NCBI GenBank assembly: GCA_964633285.1
Contig: CAZWGA010000026.1
Span: 1-64,000, forward strand
From: 20CM-2-55-15 sp964633285
GTDB taxonomy: Bacteria > Acidobacteriota > Terriglobia > 20CM-2-55-15
Length of the DNA stretch: 64,000 bases
Direction of reading: 5' to 3'
The notes under the pieces are model-generated. The model was given only the letters and a program-made list of their open reading frames with translations, did no database searches and was not told where the DNA came from. The position numbers and the translations under genes were made by a program. Positions 1-8,683 of this stretch are shown in pieces (position 1 is the stretch's first letter; every line of letters starts with the position of its first letter).

Positions 1-238
1 AGTTTTTGAGTCTGCTGCGTATGCCAATTTCGCCACTCCGGCTGGTCGAGACGAGAAACGAATGTAACCCGCGTGTGCTGAATGAGTCAACGACGCTTCC
101 GCGTTCAGATTCTCAGTGCCCAAATTCCCAGTCTCGGTGCCAATTGGGTAGAGAATTGGGTAAAGTTTTTTCACCAGCGCACCTTCCAGTGTTCCGGAAC
201 ACGTTCAACAGTCTTGATGTCTTCGCCGATTAGCATCG
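1..238. other. Left flank, no gene recognised
   Basis: This stretch lies downstream of the minus-strand egtB-like gene. Short open frames exist on both strands, but none has a recognisable domain, a convincing ribosome binding site or credible composition. No hairpin followed by a T tract was seen. Confidence 0.5.
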
Positions 239-1528
239 CTACTGAACGCATCGGAATTTTGCATACACGTTTGGGTAATGGGGTTGAAACCAATTCCGGA
301 ATGACTTTCGCACCAGGCAAGCCGCGGTTCGGGGCGATGCGCCTTTCATGACGAAATGTTTGCCGTCGAAGAAGTCGGCGGAATAGCCGGGATAAAACGG
401 AAACGGCGTAAACCCGGCGAACGGTGAAAACGGAGTGCTCGTCCATTCCCAGCCGTTTCCGACAAGGTCGTAGACTCCGAACTTGCTTACGCTCTCGACA
501 GAACTCCCGGCAGGTTCCGGTGTCCACGACTTGAAATCGAAGTTGCCGCCGGGCACACGCTCGTTTCCTCCATTCGGTGTTCCGAAAGCTGCGCGATGAA
601 ACTGCGCTTCAGTTGGAAGCGATTTCCCGCACCAGCGCGCATAGGCGGTTGCTTCCGCATGACTCACATACACGGGCCACGCGCCCGGCAGCGGGATCTC
701 TTCGAACATCGTGCGATAGAACCAGTCGTTGCTGCGCGCGATCCAGAACTTCGGATGACGGATGCCTTCGTGTTGAATCCAGTTCCAGGAATCGTCACTC
801 CAGAGCGCTCGCTCTTCGTATCCGCCGGCTCGCACGAATTCGAGAAAGGCGGCGTTCGTGACGCTGCAGGTATCGATGGAAAACTCCGGCACAAAAACAG
901 CCATGCCTGGGAATTCATTGTCCCAGCCGAAGGAGTTGTCGTTCGGATTCCGGCCAAGCATCGCCGCGCCGGCCGGGATGTCCACTCGTTCAAACGGCCG
1001 CGGATGAGCAGGCCGGTCACTCTGTCCTACCGCAGGGGCACGTTTGAGGTCGTAGTTCAACCAATGAAACAGGTATGCCAGCGTTTCCGCATGCATCAAT
1101 CGGTGCTCGATCGCGACGTGAAAAATCTGCCCGTCTTCCAGATACGGTTGAGCTGCGTCTGTGAATGTTGCCCGTTCGAGCAAATCGTCGATCGTGGAAC
1201 GTACGCGCTGGTTGTACGACGTAATTTCGGCCACCGCGGGCCAATCCGAAGCTGAATCCTGGGGGAGCGAGCCGTTGATCGGGTCGATGCCGAATTCGAA
1301 CAGCCGCTCGAATTGAGAATTCATCGACGGCAAGCCGAACGACGCGCCGCAGATCATGTTCCAGTCAAACGCCTCGAGGTGTCCGAGATAAAAGATGATC
1401 CGGTGCCGCTCTGGAATGGGCCGTTCATGCATCGCGGCCGGCGAGATCATTTGAAACAACCGGTCCGTTTCCGATCGCGCCCGTGCGAGTTCCCGGCGAA
1501 GTGTTGCTCGCAGAAGTTCCGTAGTCAC
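239..1528 (-). CDS. egtB: EgtB-like sulfoxide synthase (DinB_2 + SUMF1/FGE domains)
   Basis: EgtB is a mononuclear non-haem iron enzyme that joins hercynine to gamma-glutamylcysteine or cysteine, with O2, in ergothioneine biosynthesis. The N-terminal half is a DinB_2-type helical domain. The C-terminal half, from about residue 180, is a formylglycine-generating-enzyme-like (SUMF1) domain with motifs such as LPTEAQFHRAAFG and VYDLVGNGWEWTST. Counting from the GTG at 1528, the probable iron ligands are H50 (in YLGHLEAFDWN) and H142/H146 (in EHRLMHAET). This matches the mycobacterial spacing closely, and the 429-residue length is normal for EgtB. A TTG at 1579 would add 17 residues and has no ribosome binding site, so GTG is preferred. 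No egtD or other ergothioneine gene is adjacent. A related iron-dependent synthase (OvoA-like N-terminus) cannot be excluded. Confidence 0.82.
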   Translation of the reverse strand: MTTELLRATLRRELARARSETDRLFQMISPAAMHERPIPERHRIIFYLGHLEAFDWNMICGASFGLPSMNSQFERLFEFGIDPINGSLPQDSASDWPAVAEITSYNQRVRSTIDDLLERATFTDAAQPYLEDGQIFHVAIEHRLMHAETLAYLFHWLNYDLKRAPAVGQSDRPAHPRPFERVDIPAGAAMLGRNPNDNSFGWDNEFPGMAVFVPEFSIDTCSVTNAAFLEFVRAGGYEERALWSDDSWNWIQHEGIRHPKFWIARSNDWFYRTMFEEIPLPGAWPVYVSHAEATAYARWCGKSLPTEAQFHRAAFGTPNGGNERVPGGNFDFKSWTPEPAGSSVESVSKFGVYDLVGNGWEWTSTPFSPFAGFTPFPFYPGYSADFFDGKHFVMKGASPRTAACLVRKSFRNWFQPHYPNVYAKFRCVQ

Positions 1529-1632
1529 GTGATCTTCAATGGTAGTTGCTGGGAAAGATAACCGCAACGGCCCCCGCAAGAAGGTGAAGGGACGCCGTTT
1601 CGTTCACGGCAGGCCGGCGCCACTCGAAACGA

Positions 1633-1647
1633 TTCCGCGATGCGGAA
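1633..1647. promoter_or_regulatory. Palindromic operator candidate, site A1
   Basis: TTCCGCGATGCGGAA. It is the first of four matches to TTCCG-N5-CGGAA in the window. The dyad extends to perfect 9-bp arms across 1630-1650 (CGATTCCGC, GAT spacer, GCGGAATCG). It lies 155 bp ahead of the DUF1080 start at 1802. An IclR-type regulator is encoded at 18823-19926 beside two further copies. Confidence 0.65.
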
Positions 1648-1709
1648 TCGCACTGGCTCTCGGGTTGTGCCCAATCAAGGCTAAGTTTTCGTTCAATATA
1701 GGATGCGAA

Positions 1710-1724
1710 TTCCGCATACTGGAA
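1710..1724. promoter_or_regulatory. Palindromic operator candidate, site A2
   Basis: TTCCGCATACTGGAA. It matches TTCCG-N5-CGGAA except for one base in the right arm (TGGAA). Its first nine bases equal those of the copy at 20010-20024. It is 77 bp downstream of site A1 and 78 bp ahead of the start at 1802, which suits promoter-proximal control. Confidence 0.65.
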
Positions 1725-1801
1725 TGCACATTGCCGAGAACATTTCAGTTGTCATGGAAAAAGAGCCGACGTCAGTGTGTCGCCATTGGAGGGTTCCCAT
1801 C

Positions 1802-2653
1802 ATGAGAATCATTGTGCTCGCGGCTCCAGCGATTTCGATTGCACTGTTGTTTGTCGCGCCATCGACGTCTCAGCAACGCGCGGGAGGCGGACGTGGCGGC
1901 GGTGGATTTCGCCAGCCGGATCCCATCGATTTTTCAGAGCACGCTGGATGGGTTTCGTTGTTCGATGGAAAGACGACGAGCGGCTGGTCGGGTGATTCGA
2001 ATTGGAAGGTCGAAGATGGCGCCATTACGATCGAGTCCAGTTGCGAAAAGCCAACCGGAACGGTTTATCTCGTCTGGCAAGGCGGCGAAGCGGCGGACTT
2101 CGAACTCAAATTGGAAATGAAGGGAACCGGGAATATCAATGGCGGTGTTCAGTATCGCGGATGGATTGTTCCGCCGAACCCGCCACGCGGCGGTGGCGCG
2201 GGACGCGGAGGCGAACCCATGCCGTGTCCGAGCGGCGCTCCACGAGGCACTCCGCCCGATCCTGCCACAGAGGCCAAATGGAACATGGCGGGAGCGCAGT
2301 ACGACTTCGATGCGGGTAATCGATATTCGGGCCAGTTTTACGAACAGGCCACCGGCAGAGGAATCATCGCGTGGAAGGGACAAGTCGTGCGGACCGAAGA
2401 AGGAAAGAATCCGCGGCTTCTCGCAACGTTGGGCGATGCGGCTACCGTCGATTCCTATTACAAGCCGAACGACTGGAACGAACTTCACATTGTCGCTGTA
2501 GGCAATCAGATGACTCATCTGATGAATGGTCACGTGATGTCGATTCTGGTGGACCAGGACCCGACGAAGTTTCACAAGAATGGACTCATCGGCATCGAAG
2601 TCGAGGCGACGGGAAAACTCTTCGTGCGAAATATCTGGCTGAAGAAACTGTAA
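1802..2653 (+). CDS. Exported DUF1080 protein (3-keto-disaccharide hydrolase-like)
   Basis: DUF1080 proteins have a concanavalin/laminarinase-like jelly-roll fold. Characterised members hydrolyse or eliminate 3-keto-glycosides. The chosen ATG follows a strong GGAGGG at 1788-1793 and opens a Sec signal peptide ending near residue 24; an earlier in-frame start at 1703 lacks both. After the signal comes a Gly/Arg-rich tract (AGGGRGGGGF), then the DUF1080 core: WVSLFDGKTTSGWSG near residue 47, and GVQYRG, AQYDFDAGNRYSGQFYEQ and KNGLIGIEVEATG further on. It is first in a tight plus-strand unit with a cupin, a TIM-barrel isomerase and a Gfo/Idh/MocA oxidoreductase, a set typical of 3-keto-glycoside breakdown. 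Two palindromic operator candidates lie upstream. A paralogue is at 23891. Confidence 0.85.
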   Translation: MRIIVLAAPAISIALLFVAPSTSQQRAGGGRGGGGFRQPDPIDFSEHAGWVSLFDGKTTSGWSGDSNWKVEDGAITIESSCEKPTGTVYLVWQGGEAADFELKLEMKGTGNINGGVQYRGWIVPPNPPRGGGAGRGGEPMPCPSGAPRGTPPDPATEAKWNMAGAQYDFDAGNRYSGQFYEQATGRGIIAWKGQVVRTEEGKNPRLLATLGDAATVDSYYKPNDWNELHIVAVGNQMTHLMNGHVMSILVDQDPTKFHKNGLIGIEVEATGKLFVRNIWLKKL

Positions 2654-2674
2654 GGAGGCGGCGAGAGCGCAATC

Positions 2675-3907
2675 ATGTTCAATCGATCGGAGATTCTGAA
2701 TGCAATAGAGGCGGGAGCCGGAGTTCTCCGGCTCGAACCCTGCTGGGTGCCGCGAGCCTTCCTCGTACCCGGGCGGCGCTTGAAACTTCATCCCCACGAC
2801 ATTTATGCCTTTGGCGGCGAGCGCGGCGGCATCGATGAACGATGGTTCTCTTCGACCATCAAGGCATCGAATGGCCCGCTGACTCGGGATGACGAAGGCC
2901 TGAGTTATGTGCATATCAACAAGGACAAGAAGTTTCTGTTGAAAGACGCAGTCGATGTTGCAGGAGACGATCTGCTCGGCTCCGATGTCATGTCACGCGA
3001 AGGCGGATGGAATATTCTCTGCAAATTCTTCGACAATCTCGGACCCATTCCGCATCACATGCATCAGAGCGAGGAGTTTGCGAAGAAGGTCGGCCAGAAA
3101 GGCAAACCCGAAGCGTATTATTTCCCGCCCCAGTACAACGTCGTTCAAAACAACTTTCCTTACACATTTTTCGGACTCGAGCCGGGTACGACGAAAGATG
3201 ACGTGGTGCGCTGTTTGGAAAATTGGCACAAAGGCGACAACGGCATCCTCAATCACTCGCGCGCATATCGGCTGCAGCCCGGCACCGGCTGGCAGGTGAA
3301 TGCGGGAGTACTTCACGCTCCGGGCTCCCTGGTCACATACGAACCGCAAGTGCGCAGCGACGTGTTTGCGATGTTTCAATCCGAGGTCGAAGGCCGAATT
3401 GTCGATTGGGAGCTTCTCACGAAAGACGTGATGCCCGAATTTCATCGCAACCTGGATTATCTGGTCAGCATGCTGGACTGGGAAGGGAATGTGAATCCCG
3501 AGTTCGGAAAGTCCAATCAGGTTTTTCCAAAGCCCGTGCGGTCCGTGGAAGAAATGACTGAGGCCGGATACCGGGAGAATTGGATCACGTACGGAACCAA
3601 ACTCTATTCCGCGAAGGAACTCACGGTGTTCCCGAAGCGCACCGTGACCGTTCGCGACAACGCAGCGTATGGTCTGATCCTCACTCAGGGCCACGGGACT
3701 TTCGGTAAATCCGCAGTTTCAACGCCTGCCATGATTCGGTTCGGCCAAATGACGGAAGACGAATTGTTCGTAACAGCGGAAGCCGCCCGCCAAGGCGTGC
3801 GTATTCAAAACATGAGCGAAACGGATCCACTGGTCATGCTGAAACATTTCGGCCCGGGCAATCCCGACGCGGAACCTCTGGTGAAGAAGAACGGGAGCAA
3901 GTCATGA
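2675..3907 (+). CDS. Cupin protein resembling class I mannose-6-phosphate isomerase
   Basis: The protein has 410 residues and no signal peptide, so it is probably cytoplasmic. Metal-binding cupin signatures are HHMHQSEE near residue 127, followed by a partner histidine in NAGVLHAPGS near residue 212, as in phosphomannose-isomerase-type bicupins. It lacks other diagnostic PMI features that can be recognised by eye, so the substrate is unknown; an isomerase or epimerase acting on the keto sugar made by its neighbours is an inference. It begins 21 nt after the DUF1080 gene, and its stop overlaps the next gene's start in an ATGA junction at 3904-3907, implying translational coupling. Confidence 0.65.
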   Translation: MFNRSEILNAIEAGAGVLRLEPCWVPRAFLVPGRRLKLHPHDIYAFGGERGGIDERWFSSTIKASNGPLTRDDEGLSYVHINKDKKFLLKDAVDVAGDDLLGSDVMSREGGWNILCKFFDNLGPIPHHMHQSEEFAKKVGQKGKPEAYYFPPQYNVVQNNFPYTFFGLEPGTTKDDVVRCLENWHKGDNGILNHSRAYRLQPGTGWQVNAGVLHAPGSLVTYEPQVRSDVFAMFQSEVEGRIVDWELLTKDVMPEFHRNLDYLVSMLDWEGNVNPEFGKSNQVFPKPVRSVEEMTEAGYRENWITYGTKLYSAKELTVFPKRTVTVRDNAAYGLILTQGHGTFGKSAVSTPAMIRFGQMTEDELFVTAEAARQGVRIQNMSETDPLVMLKHFGPGNPDAEPLVKKNGSKS

Positions 3908-4953
3908 GCGGGAAATTTACATTTCCGAAAATTCACAATGCAATGTGGCCGGGCCTCGTCGGTAAGGGCAGTCCGGGCGCTGAACCGTTCATCGATCTGG
4001 ATACAATGCTCGATCTGACGGCCGCGGCCGAAGTCGATGGCGTGCGTTTTGACGGCGTCGATATTTTTCTTTTTGAACCCCATGTGAGTATCGACTCCAC
4101 CGATGACGATCTCAAACATCTGGCCGATCGCGTTCGGAAACGCGGTTTCGTCATCGGATCGCTGGTTGCTCCGGTATGGCCGCCCACGGGCGGCGGTTCG
4201 GCCATGGGAACCGCCGAAGAGCGAAAGAACTTTCTGACACAGGTTCGCAAATCGTGCGGGATTGCCAGGAAGCTGCGAGAGATCGGAATCCGGCCATACG
4301 GAATCGTTCGCATCGATTCCGCATGCAGTCCCTCGGAATGGGCGAAGGATCCCGCCGGTAATACGAAGCGCATCGCCGAAACTTTCCGCGACGCTTGCTC
4401 GATTGCGGAAGACTTCGGGGAACGGCTGGCCGCTGAAGGCGAAATCTGCTGGGGCGGGATGCACAGTTGGAAGCACATGGCCGAGCTGCTCGTCCTGGTG
4501 AATCGGCCGAAGACGCTCGGGTTGCAGGCCGACATGGCTCACACGCTTCTGTTCACACTCGGCTACAACGCTCCCGATGACCGGATTCTGCCCGAAGGTT
4601 ACGACTGGTCGGAAAAAGAAATCCTCTACAACGCGCTCGCGAGTATGACGCGCGTGCTGCGGCCATGGGTTGTCGATTTTCACATTGCCCAAAACGATGC
4701 CACCGTGAAAGGCTCGGGCTCTCACGACAAGACCGGCCGGCATTGTCTGCCCAACGATCCCAATGGAAAAATGGATGTCGTGCGCGCCGCCGGAATCTGG
4801 ATGCGCGACAACAATGGTTCACCCACGCGGGCATTCCAGCACATCAACTGGGACGGGTGCATGTTCCCCAATGAAGTGATGAAGGATCCACAAACCTGGC
4901 GAAATATTCTCGGTACGATGATCGCCGTTCGGAATTCGCACGGTTGGAACTAG
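3904..4953 (+). CDS. Sugar phosphate isomerase/epimerase-like TIM-barrel protein
   Basis: This 349-residue protein resembles the xylose-isomerase-like TIM-barrel (AP endonuclease 2) superfamily. Likely metal-site strands are VDGVRFDGVDIF near residue 45, LGLQADMAHTLLFTLGY near residue 206 and PWVVDFHIAQND near residue 255. It has no signal peptide and is coupled to the cupin gene by a 4-nt overlap. The next gene's ATG comes 11 nt after its stop. Such barrels commonly accompany Gfo/Idh/MocA oxidoreductases in keto-sugar pathways. The exact reaction cannot be read from the sequence. Confidence 0.72.
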   Translation: MSGKFTFPKIHNAMWPGLVGKGSPGAEPFIDLDTMLDLTAAAEVDGVRFDGVDIFLFEPHVSIDSTDDDLKHLADRVRKRGFVIGSLVAPVWPPTGGGSAMGTAEERKNFLTQVRKSCGIARKLREIGIRPYGIVRIDSACSPSEWAKDPAGNTKRIAETFRDACSIAEDFGERLAAEGEICWGGMHSWKHMAELLVLVNRPKTLGLQADMAHTLLFTLGYNAPDDRILPEGYDWSEKEILYNALASMTRVLRPWVVDFHIAQNDATVKGSGSHDKTGRHCLPNDPNGKMDVVRAAGIWMRDNNGSPTRAFQHINWDGCMFPNEVMKDPQTWRNILGTMIAVRNSHGWN

Positions 4954-4964
4954 CAGACGCGGGT

Positions 4965-6137
4965 ATGGCAAAGAAAAAACTTAATATCGGTTTGGTCGGA
5001 TACGGTTTTATGGGGCGCGCGCACTCGAATGCGTTTCTGCAATCGAGCCGTTTTTTCAATGTTCCCTCTGAACCGGTTCTGAAAGCAGTCTGCGCGCGCA
5101 ATGCCGGGCGCGTGAAATCATTCGCGGAAAACTGGGGTTATGAATCCATAGAGACCGATTGGCGAGCGCTGGTCGAACGCAAGGACATCGACCTGATCGA
5201 CATCGCCAGTCCGAATGATACTCATGCCGAGATCGCGATCGCCGCGGCGAAAGCCGGCAAGATCGTGTTTTGCGAGAAGCCGCTGGGGCGTAATGCCGCC
5301 GAAGCGAAATCGATGACGGAGGCCGTCGAATCGGCGAAAGTTCCCAACATGGTCTGGTACAACTATCGCCGTGTGCCGGCTGTAACGTTGCTGAAGAACC
5401 TCATCGATGCCGGCCGTCTCGGAAAAGTTTTTCACTATCGTGCAAAGTTTCTTCAGGATTGGACGATCTCCCAGGATCTGCCTCAGGGCGGCGAAGGACT
5501 CTGGCGGCTCGATGCCGCTGTTGCGGGCAGCGGCGTGACCGGTGATTTGCTCGCGCACACGATCGATACGGCGATGTGGCTCAATGGCCCCATCACAGAA
5601 GTCGTCGCCATGACGGAAACGTTCATCAAGCAGCGCAAACATAATCTGACGGGCCGCGTCGAGCCGGTCGGCATCGATGATGCAAGCGCATTTCTGTGCC
5701 GGTTTGAGAATGGTTCGCTCGCTACTTTCGAAGCGACACGATACGCGCGCGGCCACAAGGCGCTGTACACGCTCGAAATCAACGGTGAGCACGCTTCGGC
5801 AATGTGGGACCTTCACGATCTGCATCGCATTCAGTACTTCGATCATCGCGACGAATCACAACTCCGAGGCTGGCGCAGCGTGCATATTACCGACGGCGAT
5901 CATCCTTATATGAAGCATTGGTGGGTGCCCGGCCTGCAGATCGGATACGAACACACGTTCACCCATCAGTTCGCGGATTTTCTGCAGAGCGCGGCGGATG
6001 GAAAATCCGCAGCACCCACCTTCAGAGAAGCACTGGCTACCGACGAAGTGACCGACGCCGTCCTGAAATCGGCCAGGACGCGGCAATGGGAACGGATCGA
6101 CCATGCAGCGGCGGGTTATGTGCCCGCACTCAAGTAG
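4965..6137 (+). CDS. Gfo/Idh/MocA family NAD(P)-dependent oxidoreductase
   Basis: The N-terminal Rossmann fold starts at residue 6 with GLVGYGFMGRAHSNA, the dinucleotide loop. The family motif EKPLG lies near residue 104 (CEKPLGRNAAEAK). The C-terminal half is the usual alpha/beta dimerisation and substrate domain with GVTGDLLAHTIDTAMWL and GHKALYTLEINGE. Members oxidise or reduce sugar hydroxyls, often at C3 of glycosides. The ATG at 4965 (MAKKKLNIGLVGYG) is preferred over a TTG at 4944 that lies inside the preceding gene. The position between a TIM-barrel isomerase and a mutarotase-like gene, in an operon led by DUF1080, supports a keto-sugar role. NAD or NADP preference is not determined. 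Confidence 0.86.
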   Translation: MAKKKLNIGLVGYGFMGRAHSNAFLQSSRFFNVPSEPVLKAVCARNAGRVKSFAENWGYESIETDWRALVERKDIDLIDIASPNDTHAEIAIAAAKAGKIVFCEKPLGRNAAEAKSMTEAVESAKVPNMVWYNYRRVPAVTLLKNLIDAGRLGKVFHYRAKFLQDWTISQDLPQGGEGLWRLDAAVAGSGVTGDLLAHTIDTAMWLNGPITEVVAMTETFIKQRKHNLTGRVEPVGIDDASAFLCRFENGSLATFEATRYARGHKALYTLEINGEHASAMWDLHDLHRIQYFDHRDESQLRGWRSVHITDGDHPYMKHWWVPGLQIGYEHTFTHQFADFLQSAADGKSAAPTFREALATDEVTDAVLKSARTRQWERIDHAAAGYVPALK

Positions 6138-6146
6138 AAGATCATC

Positions 6147-7175
6147 ATGCCTTCGACCCGCTACTGTGGCCGGCGGGCTGCTTTTATCGAGAACGAACAT
6201 CTCCGTGTGACCGTGCTCGAGGAAGGCGGGCACATTGCCGAGATTCTCGACAAGGAAACCAACATCAATCCTCTCTGGGTTCCGCCCTGGTCCTCGATTG
6301 AACCTTCCAGCTACGATCCGCGGAAACACTCCGAATACGGTGGAGGCGCCGATTCAAAATTGCTGTCGGGAATCATGGGCCACAATCTGTGCCTCGATAT
6401 TTTCGGCGGACCGTCAAACGAGGAATTTGCCGCTGGAATTACGCCTCACGGTGAAGGTTCAGTCGTTCCTTATGAGATTCATGAAGCGAACGGAGAACTC
6501 CGAATGACAGCGCATCTGCGCCTCGCGCAAATTCGCTTCGAGCGGCGGATTGAGATGGCGGGACACGCAATACGAATCACGGAAAGCGTGGAGAACCTCT
6601 GCGCTTTCGATCGTCCGATCGGATGGACGCAGCATGTGACGCTCGGTCCGCCTTTTCTTGAAAGGGGCGTGACGCAATTCAAATGTTCCGCAAGCCGCTC
6701 GAAAGTGTTCGAGACCGAGTTCGGAACCGCGGCTTACTTGAAGACCGGAGCGGAGTTCGAATGGCCAATGGCGCCGCGCACCGATGGCGGTGTTGCGGAC
6801 CTGCGCGTGTTCAACAGCGCGCCGGTCTCGAGCGGATACACAGCGCATCTAATGAATCCGTCCCGGGACGATGCGTTTTTCACTGCCTATTCACCGGTGT
6901 TCCAGCTTGTTTTGAGTTACGAGTGGAAGCGTGACGATTTCCCATGGATGGGAATCTGGGAAGAAAATTGCAGCCGCACGAGTCCGCCATGGAACGGCAA
7001 AACCATCGCGCGAGGGATGGAGTTCGGCGTCTCTCCTATGCCGGAATCGCGGCGCGAAATGATAAGCCGGGGTCGTCTCTTCGATGTTCCAACCTGTCGT
7101 TGGCTGGCGGCGAAAAGCCGGATCGACGTGAAGTATTCCGCAACATTGGAGAAGGGAGACGGTCGAACGCGATGA
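6147..7175 (+). CDS. Galactose-mutarotase-like (aldose 1-epimerase fold) protein
   Basis: This 342-residue protein has the beta-sandwich pattern of aldose-1-epimerase-like or DUF4432-like proteins: an early ENEHLRVTVLEEGGHIAEIL strand pair, then ITESVENLCAFDRPIGWTQHVTLGPPFLE, typical of the central sheet with a histidine. It has no signal peptide. Its stop overlaps the ABC ATPase start by 4 nt (7172-7175). A role in anomer interconversion of the imported sugar is plausible. The rhamnose locus has no recognisable RhaM mutarotase, so this protein could cover that step, which is inference. Confidence 0.62.
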   Translation: MPSTRYCGRRAAFIENEHLRVTVLEEGGHIAEILDKETNINPLWVPPWSSIEPSSYDPRKHSEYGGGADSKLLSGIMGHNLCLDIFGGPSNEEFAAGITPHGEGSVVPYEIHEANGELRMTAHLRLAQIRFERRIEMAGHAIRITESVENLCAFDRPIGWTQHVTLGPPFLERGVTQFKCSASRSKVFETEFGTAAYLKTGAEFEWPMAPRTDGGVADLRVFNSAPVSSGYTAHLMNPSRDDAFFTAYSPVFQLVLSYEWKRDDFPWMGIWEENCSRTSPPWNGKTIARGMEFGVSPMPESRREMISRGRLFDVPTCRWLAAKSRIDVKYSATLEKGDGRTR

Positions 7176-8683
7176 CGGTTCTCCTTGAAGCGAAGTCCAT
7201 CAGCAAAGCATTTGCCGGCGTGCAGGCGTTGAATGGCGTGTCCTTTGAACTTCTCGCAGGTGAAGTTCATGCCCTGATCGGAGAGAACGGCGCCGGGAAA
7301 AGCACTTTGATCAAAGTCATCACCGGCGCTGAAAAGGCCGACAGCGGAGAGATTGCGGTTGAAGGAAGAACCGTAACGGCGAATGATCCCGCGACCGCGC
7401 GGTCATTGGGCATCGCCGCAATCTATCAGCAGCCCGCGTTGTTCCCGCATCTCACCGTTACCGAAAACATCGCTCTGAGTCTGGAGACCGGCGGTCTGTG
7501 GCGAAAAGTGGATTGGAAGAAACGCCGCGAACACGCGGTGGAGTTGCTTGGCCGTATCGGGGCGTCCATCGATCCGGATACGCGGGCGGCCGCGCTAAGC
7601 ATGCCGGAGCAGCAACTGGTGGAAATTGCAAAAGCAATCGGCACGAACGCCAGGATTCTGGTCATGGATGAGCCTACGGCATCGCTTGCGGAACGCGAAG
7701 TCGAGAATCTATTCGGCGTGATGAAGATGCTTCGTAGTTCAGGCATTGGAATTATCTATATCTCGCATCGGCTCGAGGAAACCTCTTCGATCGCGGATCG
7801 CATCACAGTCCTGCGTGATGGTGAAACCGTCGGAACGAAGCGAAGGGAAGAAGTGAATCGTTCCGATCTCATCAACATGATCGTCGGACGCGAACTCGCG
7901 GCCATCTTTCCGAAACGCGAAGTTCAAAAAGGAACGGTTGTTCTGGAATTGCGTGACCTCGGTAATCGTGATCGCGGCCTTCACGGCATTTCGCTTTCCG
8001 TCAGGAGCGGCGAAATCCTCGGGCTTGCGGGACTCGTGGGCGCCGGCCGCACCGAACTCGCGGAAACCATTTTCGGGCTGACACCGCCCGACAGCGGCGA
8101 AATGCGGATTCGCGGCCTGCCTGTCCGTATTGCACGGCCCTCGGAGGCCATTCGTGCCGGCATTGCGTATCTGCCCGAAGACCGCCGCCGTCACGGCATC
8201 ATTCTGGATATGCCGATTTCGTCAAACACGAGCCTCGCATCTTTGGCGGCTGTTTCACGCTTTGGCCTGATCGATGCAAGGAAAGAAGGCGGCCTGGCCG
8301 AACACTACGTCGCGCAATTGAGCATCAAGGCATCCTCTATATACGCGGACCTTCAAACGCTGTCCGGCGGCAATCAGCAAAAAGTTGCGCTCGCACGATG
8401 GCTGGCGGCAAATCCATCCGTGTTGATTCTCGATGAGCCGACGCAGGGGGTGGATGTTGGCTCAAAATCCGAAATACATCGCCTGATGATCGAACTCGCC
8501 GGGCGCGGCGCGGCTATTATCATGATCTCTTCGGACCTGCCGGAAATCCTCGGAATGTCGGACCGGATCGCTGTGATGCATTCGGGCGCCATTTCAGGCG
8601 TGGTTTCGCGCGAGAACGCGACGCAGCAACGGATTCTGTCTCTCGCTTTGGGGCACACGTCCGAGGTGGCGCCTCTCGAATGA
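7172..8683 (+). CDS. Sugar ABC importer ATPase, tandem nucleotide-binding domains
   Basis: This 503-residue protein carries two fused ATPase domains, as in RbsA/XylG and rhizobial RhaT. Domain 1 has Walker A GENGAGKST, a variant signature LSMPEQQ and Walker B ILVMDEPTASL. Domain 2 has the degenerate Walker A GLVGAGRTE usual for this class, an intact LSGGNQQK signature and VLILDEPTQGVD. The start at 7172 follows GAAGGGAG at 7151-7158; a longer in-frame ORF from 6944 overlaps the preceding gene and lacks homology there. The permease ATG overlaps its stop (8680-8683). The sugar is unproven, but the binding protein encoded downstream looks RhaS-like and the cluster contains rhaEW, rhaI and rhaB. 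Confidence 0.92.
   Translation: MTVLLEAKSISKAFAGVQALNGVSFELLAGEVHALIGENGAGKSTLIKVITGAEKADSGEIAVEGRTVTANDPATARSLGIAAIYQQPALFPHLTVTENIALSLETGGLWRKVDWKKRREHAVELLGRIGASIDPDTRAAALSMPEQQLVEIAKAIGTNARILVMDEPTASLAEREVENLFGVMKMLRSSGIGIIYISHRLEETSSIADRITVLRDGETVGTKRREEVNRSDLINMIVGRELAAIFPKREVQKGTVVLELRDLGNRDRGLHGISLSVRSGEILGLAGLVGAGRTELAETIFGLTPPDSGEMRIRGLPVRIARPSEAIRAGIAYLPEDRRRHGIILDMPISSNTSLASLAAVSRFGLIDARKEGGLAEHYVAQLSIKASSIYADLQTLSGGNQQKVALARWLAANPSVLILDEPTQGVDVGSKSEIHRLMIELAGRGAAIIMISSDLPEILGMSDRIAVMHSGAISGVVSRENATQQRILSLALGHTSEVAPLE

Noticed and set aside
6944..7171. N-terminal extension of the ABC ATPase
   Set aside because: It overlaps the mutarotase-like gene in another frame and has no homology. 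The ATG at 7172 has a ribosome binding site and the normal ATPase N-terminus.
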